DNA of 64,000 bases, taken from the NCBI RefSeq assembly GCF_000420385.1, contig NZ_ATUV01000001.1, positions 124,001 to 188,000 of the forward strand, written 5' to 3'. The position numbers were made by a program, and so were the translations under genes. Source of the stretch: Hippea alviniae EP5-r. Lineage in GTDB: Bacteria; Campylobacterota_A; Desulfurellia; Desulfurellales; Hippeaceae. The notes under the pieces are model-generated. The model did no database searches, was not told the DNA's origin, and was given only the letters and a program-made list of their open reading frames with translations. This document shows, piece by piece, positions 43,803-52,215 of the stretch (position 1 is the stretch's first letter; each line of letters begins with the position of its first letter).

Positions 43803-45831
43803 TTGTTTCCTCCAGTAATTTTTTAAGTCTTTTAATTTCTGCTTCTATCTCTTCTTCCCTTTCTCTTTTGCAGATGGGACACTCTTTGTGCTCTCCTGCT
43901 ATGTAACCATGAACTGGGCAGATTGAAAAAGTAGGCGTTAAAGTCAGATAGGGCAGTCTGTAATTTTCAAAGATGGTTTTTATTAAAAGCTTAACTGAAC
44001 TTGAATCATACAATCTTTCACCCAAAAAGATGTGCAAAACCGTGCCGCCTGTGTATTTTGTTTGAAGATTATCCTGCAACTCCAACGCTTCAAATACATC
44101 ATCTGTATAGTTTACGGGTAATTGAGATGAGTTTGTGTAATATGGCTTTGAGCTTGTGCCGGATGTTTTTATATCCGGGTATCTCTCCTTATCTAATCTT
44201 GCAAGTCTGAATGATGTGCCTTCTGCTGGTGTTGCTTCAAGGTTGTAATTGTTGTTTGTCTCGTTCTGGAATTGTTGAAGTTTATCTCTCATAAAATCGA
44301 GTACTTTAGCTGAAAACTCCTGACCTGCACTGCTTGTTATTGGCTCATTTATAAGATTTAAACACGCTTCATGCATACCTATAAGCCCTATGGTTGAGAA
44401 GTGGTTTTTCCAGTATTCTCCAAAGCGCTCTTTAATTGAAGAGAGATAGAATTTTGAATAAGGATAGAGATTAAAATCTGTAAAACGCTCAAGTACCTTT
44501 CGCTTTATCTCAAGCGACTCCTTTGCAAGTTCCATCAGTTCTGTGAGACGAAAGAAAAACTCACTTTCTGTTGCCGAAAGATATGCGATTCTTGGCAGGT
44601 TGATTGTTACAACGCCTATTGAGCCGGTTAAAGGATTTGCACCAAACAGACCGCCACCCCTTTTTTTGAGCTCTCTTGTATCAAGCCTGAGCCTGCAGCA
44701 CATTGAACGGGCATCTTCCGGACTCATGTCTGAGTTTATAAAGTTTGCAAAGTATGGAATTCCGTATTTTGCCGTTGCTTCCCAGAGCGGCTTTAATGAA
44801 AGGTTGTCCCAATCAAAATCCTTTGTAATGTTGTATGTTGGAATAGGAAATGTAAACACCCTGCCGTCTGCATCACCTTCGCTCATAACTTCCATAAATG
44901 CCTTGTTGAACATGTCCATCTCTTTTTGAAATTCACCGTATGTTGCATTTTGCAGCTCTCCGCCTATGATAACGGCCTGATTCTTTAAAAATTCAGGCAC
45001 TTTTAAATCAAGGGTTATGTTTGTGAAGGGAGTTTGAAACCCGACCCTTGTTGGCACATTGACATTGAATACAAACTCTTGCAAAGCCTGCTTGACTTCT
45101 TTATAGGATAGATTGTCAAAGGCTATGAACGGAGCAAGATAGGTGTCGAAGTTTGAGAAGGCTTGAGCTCCTGCTGATTCTCCCTGAAGGGTGTAGAAAA
45201 AGTTGACAACCTGACCGAGTGCGCTTCTGAAGTGTTTTGCCGGTCTGCTTGAGACTTTACCCTTTGCTCCTTTAAAGCCTTTAAGCAACAAGTCCTGCAG
45301 ATCCCAACCGACACAATATACGCTTAGAGAGTTTAAGTCGTGGATGTGGAAATCGCCGTTTAGATGAGCTTCTTTGATGTTTTTAGGATAAATTTTGTTA
45401 AGCCAGTAGGTTTTGGTGATAGCCGATGAGATGTAATTATTTAACCCTTGAAGGGAAAAGCTCATGTTGGAGTTCTCTTTTACTTCCCAATCGAGTCTGT
45501 TTAGATAGCTCTCGATGAGTTCGACATCGGCTCTGTTTTTGAACTCTCTTAACTGGGCATGCTGTTCTCTGTAAATAATGTAGGCTTTTGCTGTCTTTTT
45601 GAATGGTGAGCTTAACAGGACTTCTTCAACAATGTCCTGTATCTCTTCAACTGTTGGTGTTCTATCACCAAAAAACCTGTAAGCTAAATCTAAAACTTTG
45701 ATGGTGAGCTTTTTTGCTGTATCATAATCGAACTCTTTGGTTGATTTTCCTGCCTTTGCTATGGCGTCGGTTATCTTTTCTGCGTTAAAACTTACAACTC
45801 TGCCGTCTCTTTTGATGATTTTTGAAAACAC
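43795..45831 (-). CDS. nrdD: Anaerobic (class III) ribonucleoside-triphosphate reductase NrdD, lacking the glycyl-radical tail
   Basis: A 678-residue class III reductase making dNTPs without cobalamin or oxygen. An N-terminal ATP-cone (KIIKRDGRVVSFNAEKI, about 4-20) gives allosteric control. The body contains the expected barrel motifs (HDLNSLSVYCVGWDLQDLL; INLPRIAY near 410). The C-terminus has the zinc site C638-x2-H641 and C651-x2-C654, then a charged helix, and stops. The RxxGY glycyl-radical motif is absent here and is supplied by the overlapping 58-codon gene. The start is a GTG with AGGGGG upstream. A cobalamin riboswitch precedes it. Confidence 0.93.
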   Translation of the reverse strand: MFSKIIKRDGRVVSFNAEKITDAIAKAGKSTKEFDYDTAKKLTIKVLDLAYRFFGDRTPTVEEIQDIVEEVLLSSPFKKTAKAYIIYREQHAQLREFKNRADVELIESYLNRLDWEVKENSNMSFSLQGLNNYISSAITKTYWLNKIYPKNIKEAHLNGDFHIHDLNSLSVYCVGWDLQDLLLKGFKGAKGKVSSRPAKHFRSALGQVVNFFYTLQGESAGAQAFSNFDTYLAPFIAFDNLSYKEVKQALQEFVFNVNVPTRVGFQTPFTNITLDLKVPEFLKNQAVIIGGELQNATYGEFQKEMDMFNKAFMEVMSEGDADGRVFTFPIPTYNITKDFDWDNLSLKPLWEATAKYGIPYFANFINSDMSPEDARSMCCRLRLDTRELKKRGGGLFGANPLTGSIGVVTINLPRIAYLSATESEFFFRLTELMELAKESLEIKRKVLERFTDFNLYPYSKFYLSSIKERFGEYWKNHFSTIGLIGMHEACLNLINEPITSSAGQEFSAKVLDFMRDKLQQFQNETNNNYNLEATPAEGTSFRLARLDKERYPDIKTSGTSSKPYYTNSSQLPVNYTDDVFEALELQDNLQTKYTGGTVLHIFLGERLYDSSSVKLLIKTIFENYRLPYLTLTPTFSICPVHGYIAGEHKECPICKREREEEIEAEIKRLKKLLEETND

Positions 45832-45883
45832 AATACCCCCTTATGCTTTTGAGTTGATAATATGTGAGATTTAAAAGGGGATA

Positions 45884-45910
45884 TCAGTCAGGCGGGCTTT
45901 CTTTTCTCAT
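45884..45910 (-). other. Possible leader mini-ORF after the riboswitch (8 codons)
   Basis: ATG at 45910 reads MRKESPPD then TGA. GGGAGG lies 7 nt upstream, the best SD in the leader. GAAC/GTTC arms flank this SD and could form a small hairpin that hides it. It may be a regulatory leader peptide or chance. Confidence 0.3.
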
Positions 45911-45935
45911 CTTTGAACCTCCCGTTCGATTTTTT

Positions 45936-46096
45936 GTCGGGTAAGTCTCCTGGCTCGGCTTCATCCTACTCCTCTCGCCTTCCCATCGGGCGACCCTGTT
46001 TAAAGAGCCACTCCCGACAGTGGCATAGTGAGAGTTTCGTCAGCCTCACAGTTGCGGGGGCAGCGCCGGATTTTCACCGGACTTCCTTGACCCGAC
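45936..46096 (-). ncRNA. Cobalamin (AdoCbl) riboswitch
   Basis: On the minus strand a closing stem GTCGGGT (46096-46090)/ACCCGAC (45942-45936) encloses the conserved core: GGAAGTCCGGTGAAAATCCGG, CTGCCCCCGCAACTG and the B12 box GCCACTG with GGGAAGGC and GAGCCAGGAGAC downstream. This order and sequence are diagnostic of cobalamin riboswitches. It precedes nrdD-nrdG-btuB-tonB, so high B12 should switch off B12-independent dNTP synthesis and B12 uptake. No T-rich terminator follows, suggesting control of translation. Confidence 0.96.
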
Positions 46097-46103
46097 ATGT
46101 TTT

Positions 46104-46132
46104 TTATATTACTTTTGCTAAGAAGATGTCAA
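46104..46132 (-). promoter_or_regulatory. Promoter of the riboswitch-nrdD operon
   Basis: Minus strand TTGACA (46132-46127), 17-nt spacer, ATATAA (46109-46104); a TAATAT reading with 15 nt is also possible. The -35 lies inside the last codons of the NRDE gene. Transcription would start right at the riboswitch. Confidence 0.6.
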
Positions 46133-46822
46133 GCGAAAGATATACCTGCTCTTTGTCTCTTCTAAATGGTTTTTCTCAAGTATAAATATCTCTCTGTTTC
46201 TGTTTTTTATAAAATATGAAAAGTGCGTTCCATATAAGCCGTTGATGTTTAAAAATAGAGAAGAGAGATTGTCTGAATCGGTTTCTTCAAGAAACGATAA
46301 TATCGTCTCTTCGTCTATCTCTTTCTCGATTGCATTTTTTAGAAATGTTTTAAGTTTTTCGCCTTTAGGCCAGGAAGAGTTTAAAAAGGCATTGGATAGG
46401 CAGTGGATTCCGTCTTCTATCTCAACAAGCTCATCTTTAATGTTTGAGTAATAAAACAGCCGTTTGTCGGTTAGGTTTCCGAAAACGAGATTGTATCCGT
46501 TGAAGATTGATTTTGTGTCTTTTAAAAATGAGATAAACTCTTTTTCGTTTATGTTTTCGGTTAGGAATTTTTTGACGATGTGTCCTCTTGATGGTGCGTT
46601 TTCTTTGAAGATTTTAGGGTTTCTGTGGTTTGTTATGAAGGCGATTTTTCCGTTTTTTGTCAAACCAAGCCAACTTCCCTTCTCTTTTAAATCTATGCCC
46701 ATAAGCGTATTTTCATTAGCGAAGTGTAAACCTATCGATTTTCTTTTGAACTCTTCGTCTCTGTTGCCCATCATTACAAAGATATCTCTTTTTTTATTTA
46801 GATAAAATGCATAGACACACAT
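46118..46822 (-). CDS. NRDE/TANGO2-family protein
   Basis: A 234-residue protein with the family-defining NRDE motif (GNRDEEF, about 19-25), an N-terminal Met-Cys typical of Ntn-like members, GIDLKEKGSWLGL (about 43-55), and a ITNHRNP segment. TANGO2 relatives have been linked to heme and lipid homeostasis in eukaryotes; the bacterial role is not settled. It follows the ATPase-GNAT gene by 2 nt, so it is the last gene of the Gfo-GNAT unit. Confidence 0.85.
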   Translation of the reverse strand: MCVYAFYLNKKRDIFVMMGNRDEEFKRKSIGLHFANENTLMGIDLKEKGSWLGLTKNGKIAFITNHRNPKIFKENAPSRGHIVKKFLTENINEKEFISFLKDTKSIFNGYNLVFGNLTDKRLFYYSNIKDELVEIEDGIHCLSNAFLNSSWPKGEKLKTFLKNAIEKEIDEETILSFLEETDSDNLSSLFLNINGLYGTHFSYFIKNRNREIFILEKNHLEETKSRYIFRLTSS

Positions 46823-46824
46823 GG

Positions 46825-48294
46825 CTAAATTAGATTATAAACCTTAAGCTGGTTCTCTTTTACATACTCTTTTAATTTTACTGCCCTTTTGTCGTAAAGC
46901 TTTATCTCATCCCAATCTATCTTCTGATTTATTGGCTGAATATAGAGCAAAGACCACTTGTCAATTGGGCCTAATATTGTGCCGCTTAAGAAAAACCCTA
47001 AGGAGTTCATATATTCTTCTAAGTTTTCTGGCAGTGGTTTGTCGGCTAAAATCCTGACAAAAATAGTCTTAAAACCGTCAAATTTTATCTCTTTGGATAC
47101 GCTTTTTATGATGTCAAACCAGTCTTTGCCCATTGTTTTTATAATGATTGTGCCAAGTGACATATCCCGTCTCTTTATTGTTGAGTAAAGCGTTTTTTCT
47201 TCTAAATCGTTGGTTGCTTCGGTTTTTACACTTACATCAAACATGTCGCCTGAGTATATCTCTTTTAGGAATTGTTCGTGCTCTTTTGGTGAAAAAATGG
47301 TTGATTTGATTGGTTCTTTTGATGGTCTTAAAGCGTAAAGTATTGTCTCTCTCTGTCTGTTTTTTGGTATGTTTATGCCTATAAACTCGTTCTGGTCGTA
47401 ATAGGAAACAAATAGGGCAAACGGCAAAAATCCGTATATGCTTGCTATCTTTTGCGAAGATGTGTGTCCGGTTACGAGCTCTGCTTCTGCGACTTTGATT
47501 CTGTCTGAATTTTTCATGGAGTATTCGTATTGAAACTTGAGCAGTTTTGCGACAATGCGTGTTCTTCTTACTTCGGGTCTTGCCATTAAAGCGACAGATT
47601 CGTAAATCCCTTCGCCGTTTCTTGATTTTACATAGGCAGTGTGAGCTATGATTTGTTTATCCTGCGTCTCTGCAACAAGCGAGATAACTTCTCTGTTTTC
47701 AATACTTTCTTTTAAAACTTCCGGATAGTAAAACATACTCCTTCCATATGAGTATTTGTATGTAAGATATGCTAATTTTGTTATCTCGTATGAGTCTTCG
47801 GCTTCTGCAAGCCTAAAGTTTACATTATCCAGGGCGGGTATTTCTTCGACTGTTGTCTCTTTAAAAGAAGATTTCAACGGGTCTTTGAAATTTTCAAGCC
47901 TTTTTTCTATGATAGTTTTCCAACCTTCTTTGCCGCAGTTTATGAGTTTAAAATTGTCGGCGAGTTTTTTTATGAGATAAAACTGCAGACCATCAGGCGA
48001 GCTCTTTAGATTTTCAGGTTTATACTCTGGTATGCCGTTTTTGTTTACGGGAATGCCTTTGTTTATCATGATTATTCTGAATATTTTACTTTCTGGCTCG
48101 GTTTCTATGAATATCTCAAAGGTATCTTTGAAGAATTTAGGATAGTTTGAGATTATGTGGTTTGCCGCTTCTTCCGATGCAAGCTCAAGTGCATATCTCT
48201 CTTTGCTGTTTGCTCCGTAAAAGTTTGCCGCTTCAGATACGAAATTGCGTATCAAGGAGATGGCTTTTGGGTTGTAATAGGTTTCAAGTTTCAT
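46825..48294 (-). CDS. Fusion of histidine-kinase-like ATPase (RsbW-type) and GNAT acetyltransferase
   Basis: A 489-residue protein. Residues about 1-135 resemble anti-sigma-factor-type GHKL ATPases: the N-box ELASEEAANHII (about 37-48) is kept, but the glycine-rich ATP-lid motifs are weak (NKGIPVN, DGLQFYLIKKLAD). Residues about 150-300 are GNAT-like: FRLAEAEDSYEI opening, ESVALMARPEVRRTRIVAKLL as the acetyl-CoA loop, then a later long extension to 489. It follows the Gfo/Idh/MocA gene by 12 nt. It might acetylate an amino-sugar or amino acid made by its neighbour, or control a regulator; neither is shown. Confidence 0.72.
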   Translation of the reverse strand: MKLETYYNPKAISLIRNFVSEAANFYGANSKERYALELASEEAANHIISNYPKFFKDTFEIFIETEPESKIFRIIMINKGIPVNKNGIPEYKPENLKSSPDGLQFYLIKKLADNFKLINCGKEGWKTIIEKRLENFKDPLKSSFKETTVEEIPALDNVNFRLAEAEDSYEITKLAYLTYKYSYGRSMFYYPEVLKESIENREVISLVAETQDKQIIAHTAYVKSRNGEGIYESVALMARPEVRRTRIVAKLLKFQYEYSMKNSDRIKVAEAELVTGHTSSQKIASIYGFLPFALFVSYYDQNEFIGINIPKNRQRETILYALRPSKEPIKSTIFSPKEHEQFLKEIYSGDMFDVSVKTEATNDLEEKTLYSTIKRRDMSLGTIIIKTMGKDWFDIIKSVSKEIKFDGFKTIFVRILADKPLPENLEEYMNSLGFFLSGTILGPIDKWSLLYIQPINQKIDWDEIKLYDKRAVKLKEYVKENQLKVYNLI

Positions 48295-48306
48295 GGCTTT
48301 TTCCTG

Positions 48307-49749
48307 TTAAATTTCAATCTCTATTATCGGATTTTCACCCTGTTTTTGTTTTATGTGGGAAAGATAAATCGCCGACATGATTTTTACCTGTGTTTTGTGT
48401 TTTTCTATGGACGATTCGCTTATTCGGTCAGGGTTTTTTATTAGATTTAGAAACTCGATTATAACGGATTTTTTTGAGTGTTGAGATAGGGTTATGTTTA
48501 GGTTGTTCTCTTTTGTGAGTTTTTCTGCCGATTCTACGATTATCGGGCTTTTACCATGAGTTATACCGATATTTAGAAATCTGTAAATGTCAAAATGCTG
48601 AGTTCCGCCAACATTGAAATGATTGCCTTCTTTTGTGTGTCTGTCGTATGCGTGATATGAGTGTATCTGTATATTTTGAAGCGGGCCTTGATGAATATTG
48701 AACGACTCATGATGAACCCTGCCGTTTCCCTTAAGCAGGTCTTTTTTCGATTTAATCCATGACCTTTTAGAGAATGTGTTGTGCTGAATGTTGAGTGTTA
48801 TGTGCGATATAATTTCGTTATCTTTTATGAGTCTTATTATGACAAATGCGTCAACTTCGCCAAATGGTTTTGTCATGATTTTTAAAAACTCGTCGTTCCA
48901 TAAGGCTTCCTTTTTGTATTCTTCGCCAAAGATGTTTAAGTAATCCTTGTAATTCAACTGATGAATTAGGCCTGTCGGTGTTAAAAAGGAGCTAAAGACT
49001 TCTATCTTTTGCGGAAATTTCTCCTTCGGGCATGTTTTTTCAAAAAGCCACCAGGCAGCATCTATAAGATGATAACCCGTATGCGATATCATACCGCAAC
49101 CTGTGTTGTAAGGATGATAGTTGTGTGTTATCAATTCGTGTGGAAGACGCCATTTTCCATCTGCGTTATAGACATGCATTGATGTTATGGGTATGTTGAA
49201 TCTTTGAGATATCTCATCTAAATAGTCTAAAACCTTGAAAAAGCCTAAATGATATCTGCGTTTTAGATGAATCATAAATGCCGTTTTTTTGGTTTTTTGA
49301 AGCTCTTTATAGGCTTTTAAGATTTCAAGATAATCGTCATAAATTGCCTTTGCTTTTTCTTCATCGTTTATCACATTTAAGTATGTGCTTATCGGTTTGT
49401 CCATGAGTATGTGCAGCTTGTGTTTTAGTGCCCAGAGAGCATACGCCTTGTGGCAGTATGGCGGTGTTGATATGATAACTCCGTCAATTTCCTCTTTTTC
49501 TATCAGTTTATCTAAGTAATTTTCAGTCTCTTTTGGCATATCGTGGGCAAAAAACTCCACGGACCTTATGCTTTTGGGTTTTATGTTTTGAGAGTCAAAC
49601 CACTGTTTTATCTCATCTATTCTTTCGTTTATATCTATGGCAAGGGTAATCTCAAGCGGAATTTTGTTCTTGATTTCGGCCAAAATCGGAATGTGGATGG
49701 TTTGAGCATGTGGCCCTATGCCTATAATCATAAGTTTGATTTTGTCCAT
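48307..49749 (-). CDS. Gfo/Idh/MocA-family oxidoreductase
   Basis: A 480-residue NAD(P)-dependent dehydrogenase. The Rossmann opening KLMIIGIGPHAQTIHIPIL (about 5-23) and DKPIS (EKP-equivalent, around residue 125) are family marks. It is longer than usual (about 340-400). C-terminal half is rich in His (e.g. KWRLPHELITHNYHP, and a HYHAYD-type HSYHAYDRH). ATG 49749 is chosen; a GTG one codon upstream is possible. First gene of a divergent unit opposite iorA. Substrate unknown, probably a sugar or sugar-acid derivative. Confidence 0.82.
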   Translation of the reverse strand: MDKIKLMIIGIGPHAQTIHIPILAEIKNKIPLEITLAIDINERIDEIKQWFDSQNIKPKSIRSVEFFAHDMPKETENYLDKLIEKEEIDGVIISTPPYCHKAYALWALKHKLHILMDKPISTYLNVINDEEKAKAIYDDYLEILKAYKELQKTKKTAFMIHLKRRYHLGFFKVLDYLDEISQRFNIPITSMHVYNADGKWRLPHELITHNYHPYNTGCGMISHTGYHLIDAAWWLFEKTCPKEKFPQKIEVFSSFLTPTGLIHQLNYKDYLNIFGEEYKKEALWNDEFLKIMTKPFGEVDAFVIIRLIKDNEIISHITLNIQHNTFSKRSWIKSKKDLLKGNGRVHHESFNIHQGPLQNIQIHSYHAYDRHTKEGNHFNVGGTQHFDIYRFLNIGITHGKSPIIVESAEKLTKENNLNITLSQHSKKSVIIEFLNLIKNPDRISESSIEKHKTQVKIMSAIYLSHIKQKQGENPIIEIEI

Positions 49750-49778
49750 CACTCACTCGCCTGACAAACCTTTATCTA

Positions 49779-49807
49779 TTATTAGAGAAAATTTAAAGCC
49801 TTTTCAA
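49779..49807 (-). promoter_or_regulatory. Promoter of the Gfo/GNAT/NRDE unit
   Basis: Minus strand TTGAAA (49807-49802), 17-nt spacer, TAATAA (49784-49779). The -35 sits in one arm of the 10-bp inverted repeat shared with the iorA promoter. Confidence 0.55.
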
Positions 49808-49897
49808 GTTTTACATTTAATTGAGTTGTAAAACGCCTAAATTTTTTGCAAAGTTAATCGATGATGAAATATCTCTTTGCCATGTTTAACTTGAAAA
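49801..49897. repeat. Nested inverted repeats between divergent promoters
   Basis: Outer arms TTTTCAAGTT (49801-49810) and AACTTGAAAA (49888-49897) contain the two -35 boxes. Inner arms GTTTTACA (49808-49815)/TGTAAAAC (49827-49834) and GCAAAG (49848-49853)/CTTTGC (49875-49880) lie between. All are upstream of both predicted starts, so they would act as DNA sites (operators), not RNA. Confidence 0.5.
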
Positions 49898-49918
49898 ACT
49901 CGTCTTTTTTTGGATAAT
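49891..49918 (+). promoter_or_regulatory. Promoter of iorAB-paaK
   Basis: TTGAAA (49891-49896), 16-nt spacer, GATAAT (49913-49918), about 33 nt before the iorA ATG. Confidence 0.55.
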
Positions 49919-49951
49919 CTTTTAGATTTATAGTTGTAGGGGTTTGTTAAG

Positions 49952-51751
49952 ATGAAGCTTTTTCTTTCTGGAAACGAAGCTATAGCTTTTGGATTGATGG
50001 AAGCAGGCGTTAGGTTTTTGACTGCTTATCCAGGCACGCCTTCAAGTGAAGTGTTGCCTGCAGCTGCCGAAATTAAAAAGAGATTTAATCTCAATGCTTA
50101 TATTGAGTGGTCGGTAAATGAGAAGGTTGCAATAGAAGAAGCAACGGCTGCAAGCTTCTGTAATGTTCCTTCAGCCTGTGTGATGAAGCAGGTTGGCTTG
50201 AATGTTGGTATGGATCCGTTTATGAATACTGCACTTGTTGGAACGGTAGGCGGTTTCGTTTTGGTTGTTGCTGATGACCCAGGGCCACACTCATCCCAAA
50301 CAGAGCAGGATTCTCGTTTTATGGCTTTTTTTGCAAAAACTCCGGTGCTTGAACCTTCAACGCCGAAGGAAGCCTATAAGTTTTCTAAGGAAGCATTGTC
50401 TTTAAGCAAAAGGTATGAGATTCCTGTTATGTTAAGAACAACGACAAGGGTATCGCATTCTCGTGAAGATATAGAGATAGGCAATATTGAAGATAGTGGG
50501 TTGAGTGTTGAGTTTAAAAAGGATAGGGATAGATACGCTGCGACGCCGCATTTTAGGTTTATTTTACATAAAAGGTTGAATGAGAAGCTTGAGAAGATAA
50601 AAATCGAAAATGAGATAGAAGAGCATTTCAACGGTGATACATTGATTATTACTTCAGGTATCAGTTTTGCCTATATATGTGATATTGTTGAAGAGTTTGG
50701 GTTGGAAAATAAGGTTAAAGTTCTGCGCATAAAGATGCCGTTTCCTTTAGATGAGAGTAAGATTCAAAAGTATATAGATGAGTATGGTTCTGCAATTGTG
50801 ATAGAAGAAGGTTATCCTTTAATTGAGATGCAGATTGTTGATAGGCGTGATGTTAAGGGCAGGAATGACGGAACTGTCCCTAAGGAAGGTGAGTTAACTG
50901 TTGATGTGATAAAGTCTATTTTTGCCAAGTCTGGTTTAATAGATTATAAGAAGGAAGAAGTTGTTAAACCACCATTTAAAAGGCCGTCTTTGTGTCCTGG
51001 TTGTGGGCATAGGAGCGCATTTTACATTATTAGAAAAACATTTGGCAATAGAGCCGTATATACAGGTGATATAGGTTGCTATACGCTTGGATTGAATTTA
51101 AATGCCGTTGATACTGTGCACTGCATGGGAGCAAGTGTCTCGTTTGCCTTTGGTTTTAATAAGGCATTTTCACTTGATAAAAATAGCAAACCCATTGTTG
51201 CGACAATAGGAGATTCAACATTCTTTCATAGTGGCATTACGCCCTTAATCGACGCTGTTCATAATCGTTCTCCGTTTATACTTGTTATACTCGATAATTC
51301 AACTGTTGCTATGACAGGCAATCAGACAACACCTGCAAATGAAACAGGAGCATCTGAACATAACAAAAAGCCTGTGAGTATTGAGAAGATAGTCGAAGCT
51401 ATAGGTGTTGAGTTTTTAAGGATTAGAGATGCATACGACATAGAAGGTATGAAGGAAGATTTAGAAGCTGCAAAAGGGTATATTGAGAACAATGATTTGC
51501 CTGCCGTTTTAATATTTAGGCATCCGTGTGTGTATACGAAGGAAGGTTTAGAGTCTAACATCAGGTTTGAAGATGTGTATATTGAGCAGGATAAATGCAC
51601 AGGTTGTAAGGTGTGTATAAAGGATTTTGAGTGTCCTTCTTTGGTTTATAACGAAGAGACAAATAAAGTTTTTATAGATGCAACAACATGTATAAAATGC
51701 GGTCAATGTGTTGTTAGCTGTCCATTTGATGCGATAAGGGTGAAGAGATGA
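49952..51751 (+). CDS. iorA: Indolepyruvate:ferredoxin oxidoreductase, alpha subunit
   Basis: A 599-residue subunit that oxidatively decarboxylates aromatic 2-oxo acids (from Phe, Tyr, Trp) to aryl-acetyl-CoA, reducing ferredoxin. N-terminal pyrimidine-binding part opens LSGNEAIAFGLMEAG. Thiamine diphosphate site: CPGCGHRSAFY (about 349-359) and GDIGCYTLG, with GDSTFFHSGI later. The C-terminal tail carries two 4Fe-4S motifs, CTGCKVC and CIKCGQCVVSCP. Its stop overlaps iorB (ATGA). Length is typical. Confidence 0.96.
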   Translation: MKLFLSGNEAIAFGLMEAGVRFLTAYPGTPSSEVLPAAAEIKKRFNLNAYIEWSVNEKVAIEEATAASFCNVPSACVMKQVGLNVGMDPFMNTALVGTVGGFVLVVADDPGPHSSQTEQDSRFMAFFAKTPVLEPSTPKEAYKFSKEALSLSKRYEIPVMLRTTTRVSHSREDIEIGNIEDSGLSVEFKKDRDRYAATPHFRFILHKRLNEKLEKIKIENEIEEHFNGDTLIITSGISFAYICDIVEEFGLENKVKVLRIKMPFPLDESKIQKYIDEYGSAIVIEEGYPLIEMQIVDRRDVKGRNDGTVPKEGELTVDVIKSIFAKSGLIDYKKEEVVKPPFKRPSLCPGCGHRSAFYIIRKTFGNRAVYTGDIGCYTLGLNLNAVDTVHCMGASVSFAFGFNKAFSLDKNSKPIVATIGDSTFFHSGITPLIDAVHNRSPFILVILDNSTVAMTGNQTTPANETGASEHNKKPVSIEKIVEAIGVEFLRIRDAYDIEGMKEDLEAAKGYIENNDLPAVLIFRHPCVYTKEGLESNIRFEDVYIEQDKCTGCKVCIKDFECPSLVYNEETNKVFIDATTCIKCGQCVVSCPFDAIRVKR

Positions 51752-52215
51752 AGTTGGTTATACTTGGTGTTGGTGGAATGGGTGCTATAACGCTATCAAA
51801 AATGATAGCTCAGATGTCTATGGATAGGGATTTATCCGTTAAATCGAGCGAGATTCACGGAATGGCAAAAAAGGGCGGTTTGGTTGAAGTGCAGATGAAG
51901 ATAAACGAAGGCACAAGTGGTGTTGTTCTTCAACATGAAGCTGATATATCTATTGTTTTTAGAAGGGAGTTTAAAGAGTATGCATCTGCATTTCTTAAGC
52001 AAGATGGAAGATTGATTGTTTTTGAAGATAAGGTTATCAATGATTTTGTTAAAGAGTTCAAAGATATAAGATACATAAGTTCGTTTGCTTTGGGTGTTTT
52101 TGTTAAGCACCAAGATATTTTTACAAAAGAAGATGCTTATAAGGTTATAGGTGGTTTAAAGAATAGAGATTTAAACCTAAAAGCCTTTGAAAAGGGAGTT
52201 GAGTATGATTTTTAA
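51748..52215 (+). CDS. iorB: Indolepyruvate:ferredoxin oxidoreductase, beta subunit
   Basis: A 155-residue gamma-domain subunit with LGVGGMGAITLSKMIA (about 5-20) and the SSEIHGMAKKGGLVEVQ motif (about 33-49), both characteristic of IorB. It is shorter than many IorB (about 190). The missing part is the C-terminal helical region. It overlaps iorA by 4 nt and paaK by 11 nt, so the three products are co-made. Confidence 0.92.
   Translation: MKLVILGVGGMGAITLSKMIAQMSMDRDLSVKSSEIHGMAKKGGLVEVQMKINEGTSGVVLQHEADISIVFRREFKEYASAFLKQDGRLIVFEDKVINDFVKEFKDIRYISSFALGVFVKHQDIFTKEDAYKVIGGLKNRDLNLKAFEKGVEYDF

Noticed and set aside
49801-49897. A three-way-junction RNA or riboswitch upstream of iorA
   Set aside because: The nested repeats could fold that way, but both predicted promoters fire outward from this segment, so it would not be transcribed in either leader.
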